Assembly (NCBI GenBank): GCA_003218815.1 | Contig: QHON01000004.1 | Location: forward strand, 1-6,390 | Source: Verrucomicrobiota bacterium | GTDB lineage: Bacteria; Verrucomicrobiota; Verrucomicrobiia; Chthoniobacterales; UBA10450 | Length of the DNA stretch: 6,390 bases | Reading direction: 5' to 3' | Shown: piece by piece, positions 1-6,390 of the stretch | How positions within the stretch are numbered: the first letter of the stretch is position 1 | Layout of the letters: every line of letters starts with the position of its first letter | Program-made: the position numbers and the translations under genes | The notes under the pieces: generated by a model | The model's input: only the letters and a program-made list of their open reading frames with translations | Database searches by the model: none | What the model was told of the DNA's origin: nothing

Positions 1-1242
1 CTGCAGCAATCTGGTGAAAATCTGGAGACAATTAACGGGCGGTCTTATGATGTAGTGACTTTTAAGACGGCGATTGCGGCCGCGCGCGCAGGAAAATTTG
101 AAATCGGGCCCATCAAAGCGAAGGCACAAGTTTTGACAGCGCGAAGACCAAACACACCGCGCTCCCGTTCACCTTTTGATTTGTTTAATCTCGACGACCC
201 ATTCTCCGACCCGTTTTTTTCCGAACCATTCAGCCAATTCGGCGAGCGGCGCGAGGTTGAGATCAACAGTGAACCGGTGGCATTCGAGGTCAAACCGTTG
301 CCGCAAAACGCCCCGCCGAGCTTTTCGGGTGCGATTGGGAATTTCACAATGACGACAGATGCAAAGCCAAAGAGTGTGCAAGTAGGCGATCCGATTACTG
401 TCACATCGACAATTTCCGGACGGGGTAATTTCGATCGCGTTAATGCGCCGGCCGTGGAAGATGACCGCGGTTGGCACAAATATCCGCCATCTTCCAAGTT
501 CAAGAATGATGACGAGGTTGGAATTAGCGGCACGAAGACTTTCGAAATGGTCCTTTCGCCTAATGAAAAGAAGCCGACCATTCCCCTTCTCGCATTTTCG
601 TATTTCGATCCAGCCAAAGAGCAATATGTAACGCTGCGCAGCGATCCGATCGCTATTAATGTTCAAGGCGGCGCGGTACCAGCTCCCGCACCGGTGGCAT
701 CGCAGCCGGCGGCGTCAACGATGCCGGCTGCAGCCTCAGCAGCGGCGGCGAAGCAGGACATTTTGTATCAACTTAATGAGCGGGGGCGAATGCAATCGTT
801 CACGCCACTTTACGCCCGTCCAATTTTCTGGATAGCGCAGCTGATTCCGTTGCTCGCTTTACTTGGGTTCGCCGGATGGAAAATTCGACAAGCCAGGATC
901 GACAACCGTGACGCGCGACGCATCGCGGCGTTACAGCATGAAGCTGCTGAACTGTTGCGCAAGTTGCGCCGCAATGATGTATCGCCACGGGAATATTACG
1001 CGGAGGCTTCCAGGGTCGTTCGAGTGAAAGCCGCGCTGGCACGCAATGTCGATCCAAACACGGTCGACGCTGAGACAGCGGCGAATACGTTCCGATTAAA
1101 TGCGGATTCACGCGAACGATTGCGGCGATTGTTCGAACAAAGCGACGAGTTCCAATATAGCGGAGCCCACAACGGTTCGGAACGGATTTCTTCAGAGAAC
1201 CGCCGTGACGTCCTGGAATTGGTGGAACATTTGCACGTATGA
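1..1242 (+). CDS. batD: BatD-like aerotolerance protein, C-terminal 413 residues (5' end outside window)
   Basis: Membrane-anchored periplasmic component of the Bat (Bacteroides aerotolerance) complex; its exact biochemical role is not settled. The frame is open from base 1, and the codons before the GTG at 55 already read like the family, leading into an AGKFEIGPI strand, so that GTG is internal and the gene is truncated by the window edge. Counting from base 1, residues 1-45 end one beta-rich domain. An Asp/Phe-rich linker with repeated DPF-like units follows (about 58-78), then a second Ig-like BatD domain (about 111-222) with the GRGNFDRV strand and a SYFDP motif. An Ala/Pro-rich linker (225-251), one membrane helix (about 275-293) and a basic, helical cytoplasmic tail with DEFQYSG near the end complete it. 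It overlaps the next gene by ATGA, implying translational coupling. Family assignment is firm; the symbol follows the family, not an ortholog test. Confidence 0.85.
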   Translation: MQQSGENLETINGRSYDVVTFKTAIAAARAGKFEIGPIKAKAQVLTARRPNTPRSRSPFDLFNLDDPFSDPFFSEPFSQFGERREVEINSEPVAFEVKPLPQNAPPSFSGAIGNFTMTTDAKPKSVQVGDPITVTSTISGRGNFDRVNAPAVEDDRGWHKYPPSSKFKNDDEVGISGTKTFEMVLSPNEKKPTIPLLAFSYFDPAKEQYVTLRSDPIAINVQGGAVPAPAPVASQPAASTMPAAASAAAAKQDILYQLNERGRMQSFTPLYARPIFWIAQLIPLLALLGFAGWKIRQARIDNRDARRIAALQHEAAELLRKLRRNDVSPREYYAEASRVVRVKAALARNVDPNTVDAETAANTFRLNADSRERLRRLFEQSDEFQYSGAHNGSERISSENRRDVLELVEHLHV

Positions 1243-1985
1243 AGTCCAGAAAACTTCTCGTCGATCTTTGCTGCGCGGTTATTTGCACCTTTGTTGCCGC
1301 ATCGGCATTCGGACAAACGGATTTTGGTAAGGCGAATCAAGAATACGCGCAGGGACATTTCAAAGAAGCGATCGCTGGTTATGAAACGCTTGTTCGCTCA
1401 GGACCATTGAGCGCAAATTTGTTTTACGACCTCGGCAATGCTTATTTTCGCACGGGCGATTTTGGCCGGGCGATCTTGAATTACAAACGTGCACTCGCGC
1501 TGGAACCGCATCATCCCGAGGCCGCCGCTAATTTGCAGATCGCGCGCGATGAAGCGCGCGCCCTGGAGATGCAGGAGAGCTGGCCGGAACGCTATCTGCA
1601 ATTTGCAAGCGTCAACCAATACAGCACCGCGGCATCGGTCGCTTTTTGGGCGGGAGCTTTTTGTATTGTTGGGCTGATCTTCACACGACGACGATCAGTT
1701 CGTCTGACCGTATTGTCGATCTTATCATTGTCAGCCTTTGCCCTGGCAATTTTCGCGAGCTACGAAATTGGCCATGGCAGCAAAGGCCGCGCCCTCGCGG
1801 TTGTCATTGGTAGCGATGTGCAGGCGCGACTCGCGACGGCCGATACTGCCAACAGCGTCCTGGCATTACCCGCGGGCAGCGAGATCAAGATCCTGAATAC
1901 GCGCGGTGACTGGGTTTACGCGGCGCTACCGAATAATTTACGCGGATGGATTCCGGCAAAGAGCGCGGAATTGGTGCGCTTATAG
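1239..1985 (+). CDS. batE: BatE-like TPR/SH3 membrane protein of the Bat operon
   Basis: Complete 248-residue protein, predicted to act at the inner membrane with its TPR part on the periplasmic side as a protein-protein interaction module of the Bat system. Residues 1-25 are a signal peptide (KSRK, hydrophobic core, AASAFG then Q26). Two TPR units follow at about 27-60 and 61-95, with the typical ANLFYDLGNAYFRTGDF and AILNYKRALALEP patterns. Two membrane helices lie at about 131-148 and 155-174, separated by a short basic RRRSVR turn. The C-terminus (about 184-248) resembles a bacterial SH3 domain, with GDWVYAALPNNLRGWIP. The start is the ATG of the ATGA overlap with batD. A weak GGTGGA lies 12 bases upstream, so coupling rather than a strong ribosome site probably drives translation. 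The cysteines in the signal region do not form a lipobox. The TPR, two-helix, SH3 order matches BatE better than BatC. Confidence 0.85.
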   Translation: MKSRKLLVDLCCAVICTFVAASAFGQTDFGKANQEYAQGHFKEAIAGYETLVRSGPLSANLFYDLGNAYFRTGDFGRAILNYKRALALEPHHPEAAANLQIARDEARALEMQESWPERYLQFASVNQYSTAASVAFWAGAFCIVGLIFTRRRSVRLTVLSILSLSAFALAIFASYEIGHGSKGRALAVVIGSDVQARLATADTANSVLALPAGSEIKILNTRGDWVYAALPNNLRGWIPAKSAELVRL

Positions 1986-2091
1986 CGGGACTCTGCGATC
2001 TTCAAAACTCGAGCGATCCGGAGCGCTTTCGAAGCTGCTCCAGCATTTGCAAAGTTGAGAACACAGCAAATGCCTACATCTTGAGTTGCGT

Positions 2092-3504
2092 ATGAACCCC
2101 GAGATGGAAATCGGCACCGACAAAAAGGCTCTCCGGATTAATCTGGAGGCAAGCAAGTACGGAACCTTTGCCGAGATCGGCGCGGGCCAAGAGGTCGCAC
2201 GGCGATTTTTTCGTGTGGGCGGCGCGGCTGGCACCATCGCCAAAACGATGTCGGCCTACGACATGACATTTAGCGACGCGATTTACGGCCCGGCCGATCG
2301 GTATGTCAGTCGTGTCCGTCTTCAGACGATGCTCGACCACGAATACGCGCTTCTGGTGGAACGACTCGATCGAAAACTCGGAGGGGGAAAAACGTTTTTC
2401 GTTTTTGCGGACACCGTGGCAGCGCGCAGTTTTAAACAGCACAATGAATCTCACGGATGGCTCGGCGTGCGATTTCAGTCCGAGAAACGCGGCCCACCGA
2501 GCCAGATTATCATCCACGTGCGGCTGCTTGATGAAGCCAACGTCAAACAACAGGAAGCGCTCGGTGTCATCGGCGTGAACCTGCTCGATGGCGCTTTTTA
2601 CCACCATGAACCGGAAAAGCTAATTTCATCGCTTCAGGAGAATCTCGCTCCCGGCCGCATCGAAGTAGACATGATCAAATTTTCCGGACCGGCTTTCCAA
2701 GGGGTCGATAACCGGTTGATGAGTTTGCAGTTAGTCAGTCAGGGTTTGACGAGCGCGGTGATGTTCACGGCGGACGGCGAGACGGTACAGCCCGCTGAAG
2801 TGTTTCATAAAAAAGCGATCCTGGTCGAGCGGGGTAGCTTTCGGCCCGTGACCTACGCCACGAACGACATGCTGGATGGCGCGCACCGCGCTATTCTGGC
2901 ACAGTCGGCTTGCCCAGAAAAAGATCTGGTCCTGCTCATGGAGATGACTCTTGAGAATCTGCTCGCTGAGGGACAACTGAATCACGCTGATTTTCTCGCT
3001 CGAGTTGATATTCTCGGCGCGCTCGAACGGACAGTCTTAATCTCGAGATTCGGCGAATATTACCGGCTCGCCGCGTATCTTTCTCGTTATACAGACAAGA
3101 TGATCGGCTTGGTGATGGGCGTGCCGAGCTTGATGGAGATCTTTGACGAAAAATACTATCTGAACCTCGAAGGCGGAATTCTGGAAGCGCTCGGGCGGAT
3201 GTTTAAAGGAGGACTCAAGCTTTACGTTTATCCAATGATCGACGAACCTAGCGGAAAGATTGTCAGCGCAACGCAGGTTGAAGTTGCCCCAAATCTGCGC
3301 TCGCTATTTCGTTATTTAATCGACAATCGATACATCGAAGAGATCACCGATTATCATCCAGAGTACTTGCGAATTTATCCGCCTGACGCATTGGTCAAAT
3401 TGCAGTCTGGAGATGGCACCTGGGAACGGATGATTCCGCCGGAGGTAGTGCAGATCATCAAGGAGCGCGAATTTTTCGGTTACCGCGCACCGGTCACAGC
3501 CTGA
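2092..3504 (+). CDS. Conserved cytosolic protein of unknown function (often mislabelled TonB-dependent receptor or nicotinate-nucleotide adenylyltransferase)
   Basis: Complete 470-residue protein. I recognise the family from its opening block (KKALRINL, then FAEIGAGQE at 26-34, GGAAGTIAKTMSAYD at 43-57) and a second block at 197-254 (FSGP, DNRLMSLQL, GSFRPVT). From memory, relatives in Bacteroidetes, Verrucomicrobia and others are about this length and carry the labels TonB-dependent receptor or nicotinate-nucleotide adenylyltransferase. The sequence supports neither: there is no signal peptide, no plug or barrel, and no HxGH nucleotidyltransferase motif. It appears soluble and mixed alpha/beta; no catalytic motif is identifiable. 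I chose ATG 2092, which has a weak GAG six bases upstream. The in-frame TTG at 2086 and ATG at 2104 are alternatives. A gap of about 106 bases separates it from batE, so it may be its own unit, and a GC hairpin follows its stop. Function is unknown. Confidence 0.85.
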   Translation: MNPEMEIGTDKKALRINLEASKYGTFAEIGAGQEVARRFFRVGGAAGTIAKTMSAYDMTFSDAIYGPADRYVSRVRLQTMLDHEYALLVERLDRKLGGGKTFFVFADTVAARSFKQHNESHGWLGVRFQSEKRGPPSQIIIHVRLLDEANVKQQEALGVIGVNLLDGAFYHHEPEKLISSLQENLAPGRIEVDMIKFSGPAFQGVDNRLMSLQLVSQGLTSAVMFTADGETVQPAEVFHKKAILVERGSFRPVTYATNDMLDGAHRAILAQSACPEKDLVLLMEMTLENLLAEGQLNHADFLARVDILGALERTVLISRFGEYYRLAAYLSRYTDKMIGLVMGVPSLMEIFDEKYYLNLEGGILEALGRMFKGGLKLYVYPMIDEPSGKIVSATQVEVAPNLRSLFRYLIDNRYIEEITDYHPEYLRIYPPDALVKLQSGDGTWERMIPPEVVQIIKEREFFGYRAPVTA

Positions 3505-3509
3505 TCCTT

Positions 3510-3530
3510 CGGCGGCGGCGGCGGCCGCCG
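3510..3530 (+). terminator. GC-only hairpin after the stop of the unknown-function gene, possible terminator
   Basis: A CGG-repeat tract six bases after the TGA can fold into a perfect 7 bp all-GC stem (3510-3516 with 3524-3530) and a 7-base loop. Only TTCC follows, not a real T-run, so it may be an imperfect intrinsic terminator or a transcript-stabilising hairpin. The repeats allow several registers of pairing. Confidence 0.4.
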
Positions 3531-3697
3531 TTCCAGATTCACATCGTGCTCTGACGAACGTAAACGACGTAGTTGCGGGTCCAAACCATCGATCCAACCG
3601 CCGAGAGGAGACCTGGTGGTAACGTCTGAGAAAATCTGAAGCTTGCTCTACGTCAATCGTTGAAGCCTCTGCTGCGCGCTAATTCTTCCAGATTGAG

Positions 3698-3726
3698 TTG
3701 ACTCCTGTACCAAAAAAAAACAGCAT
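3698..3726 (+). promoter_or_regulatory. Weak sigma-70-like promoter candidate for the haloperoxidase gene
   Basis: TTGACT (3698-3703) matches five of six bases of the -35 consensus. A 17-base spacer containing a run of nine A (3712-3720) leads to CAGCAT (3721-3726), which keeps only the A2, A5 and T6 positions of the -10 consensus. Transcription would begin near 3733, leaving a leader of about 50 bases before the ATG at 3785. The consensus for this lineage is uncertain, so this is only a candidate. Confidence 0.22.
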
Positions 3727-3784
3727 CTCCGCCACTTGCCAGAAACATCGTTATGGCAAATCCAAATCGCAGCCAATTAACCAG

Positions 3785-5275
3785 ATGAAATTATCCTCGG
3801 CGCTCTTTCTTACTTTCGCGTTTTGTTTCCCCGCTGTCACCGACGGACGCGCTGACAACTTTCGCGACGCGTTCGGTCCTCGCTTTAGTGCAGCGCAGTC
3901 CATTTACTTGAACCAGGCCCCGAAGAAGGGGCTCGACTCTGTTCACCGGTGGAATCAAATCGCGATTAACGCGACCGGCCTCGATCATACACCGGTTGCC
4001 CCTGGGGAGAATCGAGTGTTCGGCGAACAACTCGGGCCGGGGCGCTCGAGCCGGGCAATGGCTATTGTGCACATCGCAATTTTCGACGCAATGAATGCTT
4101 TGCTCGGCGGTTACCGGAGCTACACCAGTGTCTTGGCGCAAGGCCCAACCTCCATGGATGCGGCCGTCAGTCAGGCCGCGCATGACACGCTCGTCGCGCT
4201 CTTTCCATCACAGGCTGCGAGTTTCGACTCTTTATTGACGGACGATCTCGCTCAGATAAAAAACAAAAACGAACAGGCGAATGGCATTGATCTAGGGCGG
4301 AGGGCGGCCGCTGCCATTCTTGCAATGCGAGTCAATGACGGCTCGCAGATTCCGGAGCCTCGTGTCGGCATCGATTATTTCACAAGCAATCTCCCTGGGC
4401 ATTGGCGTCAGGATCCGATTAGCTTGATCCCGCTCGCTCTCGGCGCGCACTGGGGCGAGTGCAATGCTTTCGTCTTGGAATCGTCGCAGCAGTTTCGCGT
4501 TCCGCCTCCGCCTGCAATGACGAGCGCGGAATACACGACCGCATACAACGAAGTGAAAGGCATCGGTGGCGACGGTGTTGTGACGCCGACACAACGGACC
4601 GCAGAACAAACTTTTGTTGGCACGTTCTGGGCTTACGATGGAACGCCCAGTCTCTGTGCGCCACCGCGACTTTACAATCAGATCGCGGTGCGGGTCGCTG
4701 ATCAAAGGAAGTTGAGCACTTTCGATCTTGCGCGTTTGTTGGCGTTGATTAATACGGCGATGGCCGACGCCGGCATATCAGTCTGGGAATCGAAATACTT
4801 TTATGATTTTTGGCGCCCTATCACCGGAATTCGTGAATCGGATCCCGGAACTGGTCCTACTCACGCAGGTGATGGTAATCCTGCAACGATAGGCGATCGA
4901 ACTTTCGCCCCTTTGGGCGCGCCAGCTAGCAATCTGAACGCACCAAACTTTACCCCGCCATTTCCCGCCTATCCCTCCGGTCACGCTGGCTTCGGTGGCG
5001 CGCTCTTCCAAACCCTCCGCCGATTCTTCGGGACCGACGCCATCGCTTTCACATTCGTCTCGGATGAATTCAATGGCGTTACCAAAGACCACAATGGCAA
5101 TGTCCGGCGGTACATGCCGCGTACCTTCTCGTCTCTTTCCCAAGCGGAAGAAGAAAACGGCCAGAGCCGAATCTATCTCGGCATTCACTGGTCCTTCGAC
5201 AAAACTCAGGGTATCGCACAAGGCGAACGCGTCGCCGATTACGTCTTTGACCACGCGTTCAGACCGCTGCCGTAA
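3785..5275 (+). CDS. Secreted vanadium-dependent haloperoxidase / PAP2-superfamily protein
   Basis: Predicted exported enzyme of the vanadium haloperoxidase/acid-phosphatase fold. Such enzymes use H2O2 to oxidise halides, or alternatively hydrolyse phosphate esters. All vanadate-pocket residues of fungal chloroperoxidase have counterparts at matching spacing: K337 and R344 (SKYFYDFWRP), S398-G399-H400 (YPSGH), and R462 with H468 (RIYLGIH). H400 would be the acid-base histidine and H468 the metal ligand. The N-terminal half is the helical region usual for bacterial members, with RAMAIVHIAIFDAMNA near 90-105. I start at ATG 3785 because it gives a clean signal peptide (MKLSS, hydrophobic core, cleavage probably after A23). 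The in-frame TTG at 3698 would add 29 polar residues in front of it. No Shine-Dalgarno is visible. The mature protein is about 470 residues. Halide preference, and peroxidase versus phosphatase activity, cannot be read from the sequence. It is convergent with cstA and has no obvious partner gene here. Confidence 0.88.
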   Translation: MKLSSALFLTFAFCFPAVTDGRADNFRDAFGPRFSAAQSIYLNQAPKKGLDSVHRWNQIAINATGLDHTPVAPGENRVFGEQLGPGRSSRAMAIVHIAIFDAMNALLGGYRSYTSVLAQGPTSMDAAVSQAAHDTLVALFPSQAASFDSLLTDDLAQIKNKNEQANGIDLGRRAAAAILAMRVNDGSQIPEPRVGIDYFTSNLPGHWRQDPISLIPLALGAHWGECNAFVLESSQQFRVPPPPAMTSAEYTTAYNEVKGIGGDGVVTPTQRTAEQTFVGTFWAYDGTPSLCAPPRLYNQIAVRVADQRKLSTFDLARLLALINTAMADAGISVWESKYFYDFWRPITGIRESDPGTGPTHAGDGNPATIGDRTFAPLGAPASNLNAPNFTPPFPAYPSGHAGFGGALFQTLRRFFGTDAIAFTFVSDEFNGVTKDHNGNVRRYMPRTFSSLSQAEEENGQSRIYLGIHWSFDKTQGIAQGERVADYVFDHAFRPLP

Positions 5276-5295
5276 AAAGACGCACTGCGGCGGCG
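5265..5295 (+). terminator. Hairpin spanning the haloperoxidase stop codon, weak terminator candidate
   Basis: CGCTGCCG (5265-5272) pairs with CGGCGGCG (5288-5295) over 8 bp, including one G-U wobble, around a 15-base loop that contains the TAA stop. CTTAATGT follows, so the U-tract is poor. The long loop and overlap with the last codons lower confidence. Confidence 0.25.
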
Positions 5296-5457
5296 CTTAA
5301 TGTCCGCGACCCGGGATTTATTCGTCGGCGTTTATAGCTAACGGGGTGCATTGTTGAGATGAACCATGAACGTCGCTGCCGCTAAAATTTGATGTTCGCT
5401 TGGTAATCCCCAACGCAAATCTTCTCAATGTTCGCGACTTTTAGATGCGGTGAAATC

Positions 5458-5487
5458 TGTGCGAAACCAGAGTGAGGTCTTCGCACA
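5458..5487. terminator. Strong imperfect inverted repeat between convergent genes, possible shared terminator
   Basis: TGTGCGAA (5458-5465) pairs perfectly with TTCGCACA (5480-5487). The stem extends by ACC/GGT (5466-5468 with 5476-5478) past a single bulged C at 5479, closing on a 7-base loop. It lies 45 bases past the cstA stop on the minus strand, and about 180 bases past the haloperoxidase stop on the plus strand. A short T-rich stretch follows on the minus strand (GATTTC), and CTTTAC comes later on the plus strand. Location and stem favour a terminator or 3'-end stabiliser; the missing long T-run argues for caution. The rest of 5276-5531 shows no gene. Confidence 0.4.
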
Positions 5488-5531
5488 TCGTCGACTTGCA
5501 TCTTTACAAATAATCCGCCCGACAGGAACGG

Positions 5532-6390
5532 CTAAAACTCCGCGAGTTGCGCAGCGCTGATTGGCACGAATTCGCTTTCGTGCAAAACCACCCGTCTGGT
5601 CCCGCGTAGAAGCTGCCACCACTGTCTTGCCGAGCCAAGCACGATCAGGAGCACGAGGACAAGAAAGAAAACAGCAACCAACGCATCAAATTGCCAGACA
5701 CCTGCTTGCCGGGCCAAATCAGCTGCCTTAGCTGGATCGACAATTCCCGCTGCCTCATGCAAAAGTGATCGCGCGCCACTTAAAAAGCCGAGTTTTGGAT
5801 CCGGCGAGAAGATCTTCAGGTACCCAGCTGAAAACGTAACCGCGCACATAAAACAAAGCGGCAAGACGGTTATAAAAAGGTATTTCCCCTTATGCATTTT
5901 GATCAGGATCGTCGTGCCGAGGCAGAGCGCGACTACTGAGAGCAATTGGTTCGCCAATCCGAACAGCGGCCAAAGAGAGTTGATCCCACCGAGAGGGTCG
6001 ATGATTCCCTGGTACAAAAACCAACCCCACGCCGACACCAGCAACACACTTGAGAAGAGATTTGCGCTCCACGAGCGCGTATTGCCAAGCGGCCGCCAGA
6101 TATTGCCCAGAAAATCTTGGAGCAAAAAGCGCCCCACGCGCGTCCCGGCGTCAATGGTTGTAAGAATGAACAAAGCCTCAAACATGATCGCGAAGTGGTA
6201 CCAAAGCGCGAGCGCAGTTGGGCCAGCGGAGATCCGTGCAAACATGTGCGCCATACCGACGGCGAAAGTCGGCGCCCCACCTGCGCGATTGAACATGGTG
6301 GACTCACCGAGGTCCGAAGCGAGATGGGTCATTTGCTGTTCTGTCACCGGAAAGCCGGCCGCGCTTACTCTCGCGACCACTTCAGTTGGG
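5532..6390 (-). CDS. cstA: CstA-family carbon starvation / pyruvate carrier, C-terminal 285 residues (5' end outside window)
   Basis: Inner-membrane carrier of the CstA/BtsT family; in E. coli, members take up pyruvate and have been linked to peptide use during carbon starvation. The frame is open to the right edge, where codons PTEV precede the GTG at 6380, so that GTG is internal and the N-terminal half or more is missing. Numbering from the first complete codon, the family signatures are MFEALFILTTIDAGTR (69-84), RFLLQDFLG (87-95), AWGWFLYQG (120-128) and DPLGGINSLWPLFGLANQ (131-148), followed by FSPDPKLGF (194-202). Membrane helices fall near 62-80, 109-128, 136-162, 170-190 and 234-252, in agreement with the C-terminal CstA region. 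The end is a short polar tail finishing in AQLAEF. Full members are about 550-700 residues. It is convergent with the haloperoxidase gene. Its promoter is outside the window, so its regulation cannot be read. Confidence 0.9.
   Translation of the reverse strand, partial: PTEVVARVSAAGFPVTEQQMTHLASDLGESTMFNRAGGAPTFAVGMAHMFARISAGPTALALWYHFAIMFEALFILTTIDAGTRVGRFLLQDFLGNIWRPLGNTRSWSANLFSSVLLVSAWGWFLYQGIIDPLGGINSLWPLFGLANQLLSVVALCLGTTILIKMHKGKYLFITVLPLCFMCAVTFSAGYLKIFSPDPKLGFLSGARSLLHEAAGIVDPAKAADLARQAGVWQFDALVAVFFLVLVLLIVLGSARQWWQLLRGTRRVVLHESEFVPISAAQLAEF

Noticed and set aside
45..617. 190-codon minus-strand open frame opposite batD
   Set aside because: It lies opposite a well-supported gene, has no recognisable family pattern, and has composition typical of an antisense shadow in GC-rich DNA.
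1239..1316. BatE as a lipoprotein, because of cysteines at residues 11, 12 and 16
   Set aside because: No L-[AS]-[GA]-C lipobox is present; the AASAFG then Q26 boundary fits ordinary signal peptidase I cleavage.
1369..1374. Frequent CGATCG words, including one GCGATCGC like the cyanobacterial HIP1
   Set aside because: About six CGATCG copies is only mildly above expectation for this base composition, there is a single full octamer, and the genes do not suggest a cyanobacterium.
3791..4183. 130-codon minus-strand open frame opposite the haloperoxidase N-terminus
   Set aside because: Charged, Cys/Arg-scattered sequence without domain features; the opposite strand carries the signal peptide and helical region of a clear gene.
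4778..5254. 158-codon minus-strand open frame over the haloperoxidase active-site region
   Set aside because: It mirrors the most conserved coding part of the plus-strand gene and shows no protein family features of its own.
5300..5341. 13-codon plus-strand frame after the haloperoxidase stop
   Set aside because: Too short, with no ribosome-binding sequence and no recognisable peptide pattern.
5425..5622. 65-codon minus-strand frame crossing the cstA end and the intergenic gap
   Set aside because: It overlaps the cstA coding end in another frame, has no ribosome site and runs through the inverted repeat at 5458-5487; it is better explained by chance.
1..6390. Defence, toxin-antitoxin, CRISPR or mobile-element content
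   Set aside because: All well-supported genes belong to housekeeping, envelope or metabolic families; no direct-repeat array, transposase, integrase or terminal inverted repeats were seen on either strand.

Overview
This window looks like ordinary chromosomal DNA of a Gram-negative-type bacterium with moderately high GC. By gene content I would place it tentatively in Verrucomicrobiota, possibly a soil lineage of the Spartobacteria/Chthoniobacter type. The basis is a Bat (aerotolerance) operon end, a conserved cytosolic family of unknown function, a secreted vanadium-type haloperoxidase and a CstA carrier, most of them lacking a good Shine-Dalgarno sequence. This placement is inference from memory of the families, not a measured result. 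No rRNA, tRNA, CRISPR array, insertion sequence or phage gene is visible.

Layout. Bases 1-1985 (+) hold the end of a Bat operon. The batD-like gene is already open at base 1, so its true start lies upstream. It overlaps a complete batE-like gene by 4 bases (ATGA). After a gap of about 106 bases comes a complete gene (2092-3504, +) for a roughly 470-residue conserved protein of unknown function; as I recall, its relatives carry misleading database names. A very GC-rich hairpin sits just after its stop. A leader of about 280 bases precedes a complete secreted vanadium-dependent haloperoxidase/PAP2-type gene (3785-5275, +) with every vanadate-pocket residue present. A convergent intergenic stretch (5276-5531) with two terminator-like hairpins separates it from the last gene. 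That gene is on the minus strand (5532-6390) and encodes the C-terminal part of a CstA-type carbon-starvation/pyruvate carrier; its start lies beyond the right edge.

How the genes work together. BatD and BatE are expected to act together at the inner membrane and periplasm, with upstream partners (MoxR ATPase, DUF58 protein, BatA/BatB) probably just left of the window. The other three genes form separate transcription units and show no clear pathway link to each other or to Bat. I found no convincing new multi-gene system. The most worthwhile items are the uncharacterised conserved family, the complete haloperoxidase active site, and a strong ribosome-binding-like site that precedes only a seven-codon reading frame.
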